Source: Candidatus Fermentibacterota bacterium (GTDB taxonomy: Bacteria > Fermentibacterota > Fermentibacteria > Fermentibacterales > JCC-6). Taken from it: DNA of 6,313 bases. Made by a program: the position numbers and the translations under genes. The stretch covers positions 1 through 6,313 of the forward strand of contig JAUWJE010000123.1 of NCBI GenBank assembly GCA_030607835.1, in the 5' to 3' direction. The notes below the pieces were generated by a model. That model worked only from the letters and a program-made list of their open reading frames with translations. It made no database searches and was not told the DNA's origin. How positions within the stretch are numbered: position 1 is the first letter of the stretch; each line of letters opens with the position of its first letter. This document shows positions 4,925 to 6,313 of the stretch, one piece after another.

Positions 4925-6133
4925 CTCATCCTGCCATTCATCCACTTCCGCTTCAAAACCTATGAACCAGCGCTGCTTGGTTGGAGCGGGATGGAAGTGG
5001 AGCCACAATTCGTCGGGTATATACACAGACGTCCCGCAATGCTCGCACTTTACAGATCTCTCATCACCGCGTACTTTAAATGAGGCGCCGCACTGCGAAC
5101 AGGTGAAAGAGATAGGAGCCTTTCCACTGTCTGCGCCATGTTTCGCTGACTGATTCTTCTGAGCGCCAACGATGAGCGAAGCTCCCTCGAAAACCTTATC
5201 GAACCAGACCGGAGCAGTAAGAACTGCCGTTTCCGTGCCACAGTCAGAGCAGGTTATGAAATTACCACCCGTATACTCATTCACAATGTCGAAATCACGC
5301 TTGCATCCAGAGCAGTAGGGGTGCAGACGCCCGTAGTACAGAGAAGTGTTGAATGTTCCCCAGATAACACTTCTGCTCCCCTCTCCCTCTTCCATATCGT
5401 CAGCAAGCTCATCCCGTACGTCCTCCAGCAGGTCTGCCCATATCTCGTGACTCAACTGAATGTCCTCACCACAGTGGGGACATGTAAACTCTGTGAACGG
5501 TCCGTTGACCACCACCGGCCCATCGCACCGGGGACACTCGATGCTCATCTCCAGCATACACCATACGGCTTCTTTCATTCTTTCCTCTTCATCCTGGTTC
5601 CCGCCTTCTGCCCTTTTAATAGCCTGCCTTTCGAGCACTATTTCGGATTCCGCATGCTCTCTGGAGGATGGAAGGTTGTGTATCTCCGTCATCAGCATGG
5701 CAGTCTTTAGATCGCGCTTAGAATAGTAAGGCGTCAGAACGAGCTTCCTTCCACCCACTTCAAGAACAAGACGCTCTGTAACAGTGCCGCGCCATATTGA
5801 TGTTATTTCAGGGAATATTCCTGATATCTCCCATGAAGGGATTGTTTTATTGATGGTCCGGAAGCAGGAATGGTATTTATAGATCAGATTCGGCCAGTCC
5901 AGCCACACTTTTACGGAACATGTCTTCAGCAAATGGTACAGGAGTATTAATGCGATTATCGAGACCACCAGCGTCACGACGGGTGAGTAAGGTCGTACGA
6001 AAATCCAGACCGTTGCGCAAAGTGCCAGGAAGATGCTTTTGACGAGAATGGATTTCAAAAGGCTATACCTGTATATCAGACGGGGTGCTGGACGGGCGAC
6101 CCGATGCAGTATATCCCCCGATTTCTTACTCAT
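4922..6133 (-). CDS. Membrane protein with three Cys4 zinc ribbons, function unknown
   Basis: This 403-residue protein belongs to no family I can name. A basic N-terminus precedes two hydrophobic helices (about 29-46 and 51-69), forming a hairpin that should leave both ends in the cytoplasm. Residues 70-150 look like a small beta domain of the PH-like kind seen after such helix pairs. A charged linker (155-190) leads to three zinc ribbons: C200/C203/C218/C221, C274/C277/C295/C298 and C345/C348/C363/C366. Each is followed 9-10 residues later by a tryptophan (W232, W310, W377). The protein ends LWLHFHPAPTKQRWF (376-390) plus an acidic tail. Its ATG overlaps the upstream paralog's stop by 8 nt (ATGAGTAA), and no good Shine-Dalgarno site is present, so translational coupling is likely. 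Nucleic-acid binding, protein docking or a structural role are all possible for the ribbons; no catalytic motif is seen. Confidence 0.85.
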   Translation of the reverse strand: MSKKSGDILHRVARPAPRLIYRYSLLKSILVKSIFLALCATVWIFVRPYSPVVTLVVSIIALILLYHLLKTCSVKVWLDWPNLIYKYHSCFRTINKTIPSWEISGIFPEITSIWRGTVTERLVLEVGGRKLVLTPYYSKRDLKTAMLMTEIHNLPSSREHAESEIVLERQAIKRAEGGNQDEEERMKEAVWCMLEMSIECPRCDGPVVVNGPFTEFTCPHCGEDIQLSHEIWADLLEDVRDELADDMEEGEGSRSVIWGTFNTSLYYGRLHPYCSGCKRDFDIVNEYTGGNFITCSDCGTETAVLTAPVWFDKVFEGASLIVGAQKNQSAKHGADSGKAPISFTCSQCGASFKVRGDERSVKCEHCGTSVYIPDELWLHFHPAPTKQRWFIGFEAEVDEWQDE

Positions 6134-6313
6134 CTTCCATGTACTCGCAGATCACGAACCAGCGTCTCTTCCGTTTTCCGGAATGAAAGCGCAACCATAG
6201 AATATCAGGCAGATATACCTGACCATCGCAGTATTTGCATTCAACGAACCTAGTGCTTCCATCGACTTCGAGTAGAGCTGCGCATGTGGGGCAGGAGATT
6301 GCTAACGGTTTCA
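6126..6313 (-). CDS. C-terminal part of a paralogous zinc-ribbon protein, 5' end outside the window
   Basis: The last 61 codons and a TAA stop are visible. They hold one Cys4 ribbon (CPTC, then CKYC after 14 residues) followed by QVYLPDILWLRFHSGKRKRR and WFVICE. This is plainly homologous to the last ribbon and tail of the neighbouring protein (VYIPDELWLHFH...RWFIGFE), although the DNA has diverged. The stop overlaps the neighbour's ATG by 8 nt, so the two are one operon and probably arose by tandem duplication. Whether this copy also has the membrane hairpin and three ribbons cannot be seen. Confidence 0.85.
   Translation of the reverse strand, partial: KPLAISCPTCAALLEVDGSTRFVECKYCDGQVYLPDILWLRFHSGKRKRRWFVICEYMEDE

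Noticed and set aside
4962..5726. Plus-strand frames of 63-129 codons opposite the zinc-ribbon gene
   Set aside because: They are antisense to a 403-codon frame with twelve regularly spaced cysteines in three ribbons and show no independent coding signs.
1..6313. CRISPR arrays, tRNA or rRNA genes, insertion sequences, attachment sites
   Set aside because: No regularly spaced repeats, no RNA gene signatures, no transposase or integrase motifs and no terminal inverted repeats were seen.

Overview
The window comes from a bacterium with moderate GC content. Gram-negative architecture is likely, because there is a lipoprotein signal with a C-terminal membrane anchor, a Sec-type secreted protein and AGGAGG-like ribosome binding sites. 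I cannot name the organism. The style of the secreted protein and the unfamiliar zinc-ribbon genes suggest an uncultured lineage (FCB group or a related candidate phylum), but this is only an impression.

Layout. (1) Positions 1-1136, minus strand: the first 378 codons of a sulfate adenylyltransferase (sat), cut by the left edge just before its stop. (2) 1137-1304: a divergent intergenic region with a near-palindrome and a weak promoter candidate. (3) 1305-4007, plus strand: a tight four-gene operon encoding an ABC ATPase, an ABC-2-type permease, a histidine-rich lipoprotein with a C-terminal transmembrane helix, and a membrane-anchored TPR-like protein. All three junctions are 4-nt start/stop overlaps, using GTG, ATG and TTG starts in turn. 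(4) 4008-4154: a convergent intergenic region with two stem-loops. (5) 4155-4742, minus: a secreted beta-rich protein with its own promoter, a 16-bp palindrome over the predicted transcription start and a foldable leader. (6) 4922-6313, minus: two overlapping paralogous genes encoding zinc-ribbon proteins, the upstream one cut by the right edge.

How the genes work together. Sat activates sulfate to APS, or runs in reverse to make ATP from APS and pyrophosphate, and appears unrelated to the operon it diverges from. The four plus-strand genes should be made together and probably form one envelope complex: cytoplasmic ATPase, six-helix permease, a metal-binding extracytoplasmic loop tethered at both ends, and a TPR-like protein anchored in the same membrane. 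A role in metal handling or envelope maintenance is plausible but not shown. This cassette and the tandem zinc-ribbon genes, whose ribbons repeat a common Cys4 plus tryptophan module, are the best candidates for something undescribed.
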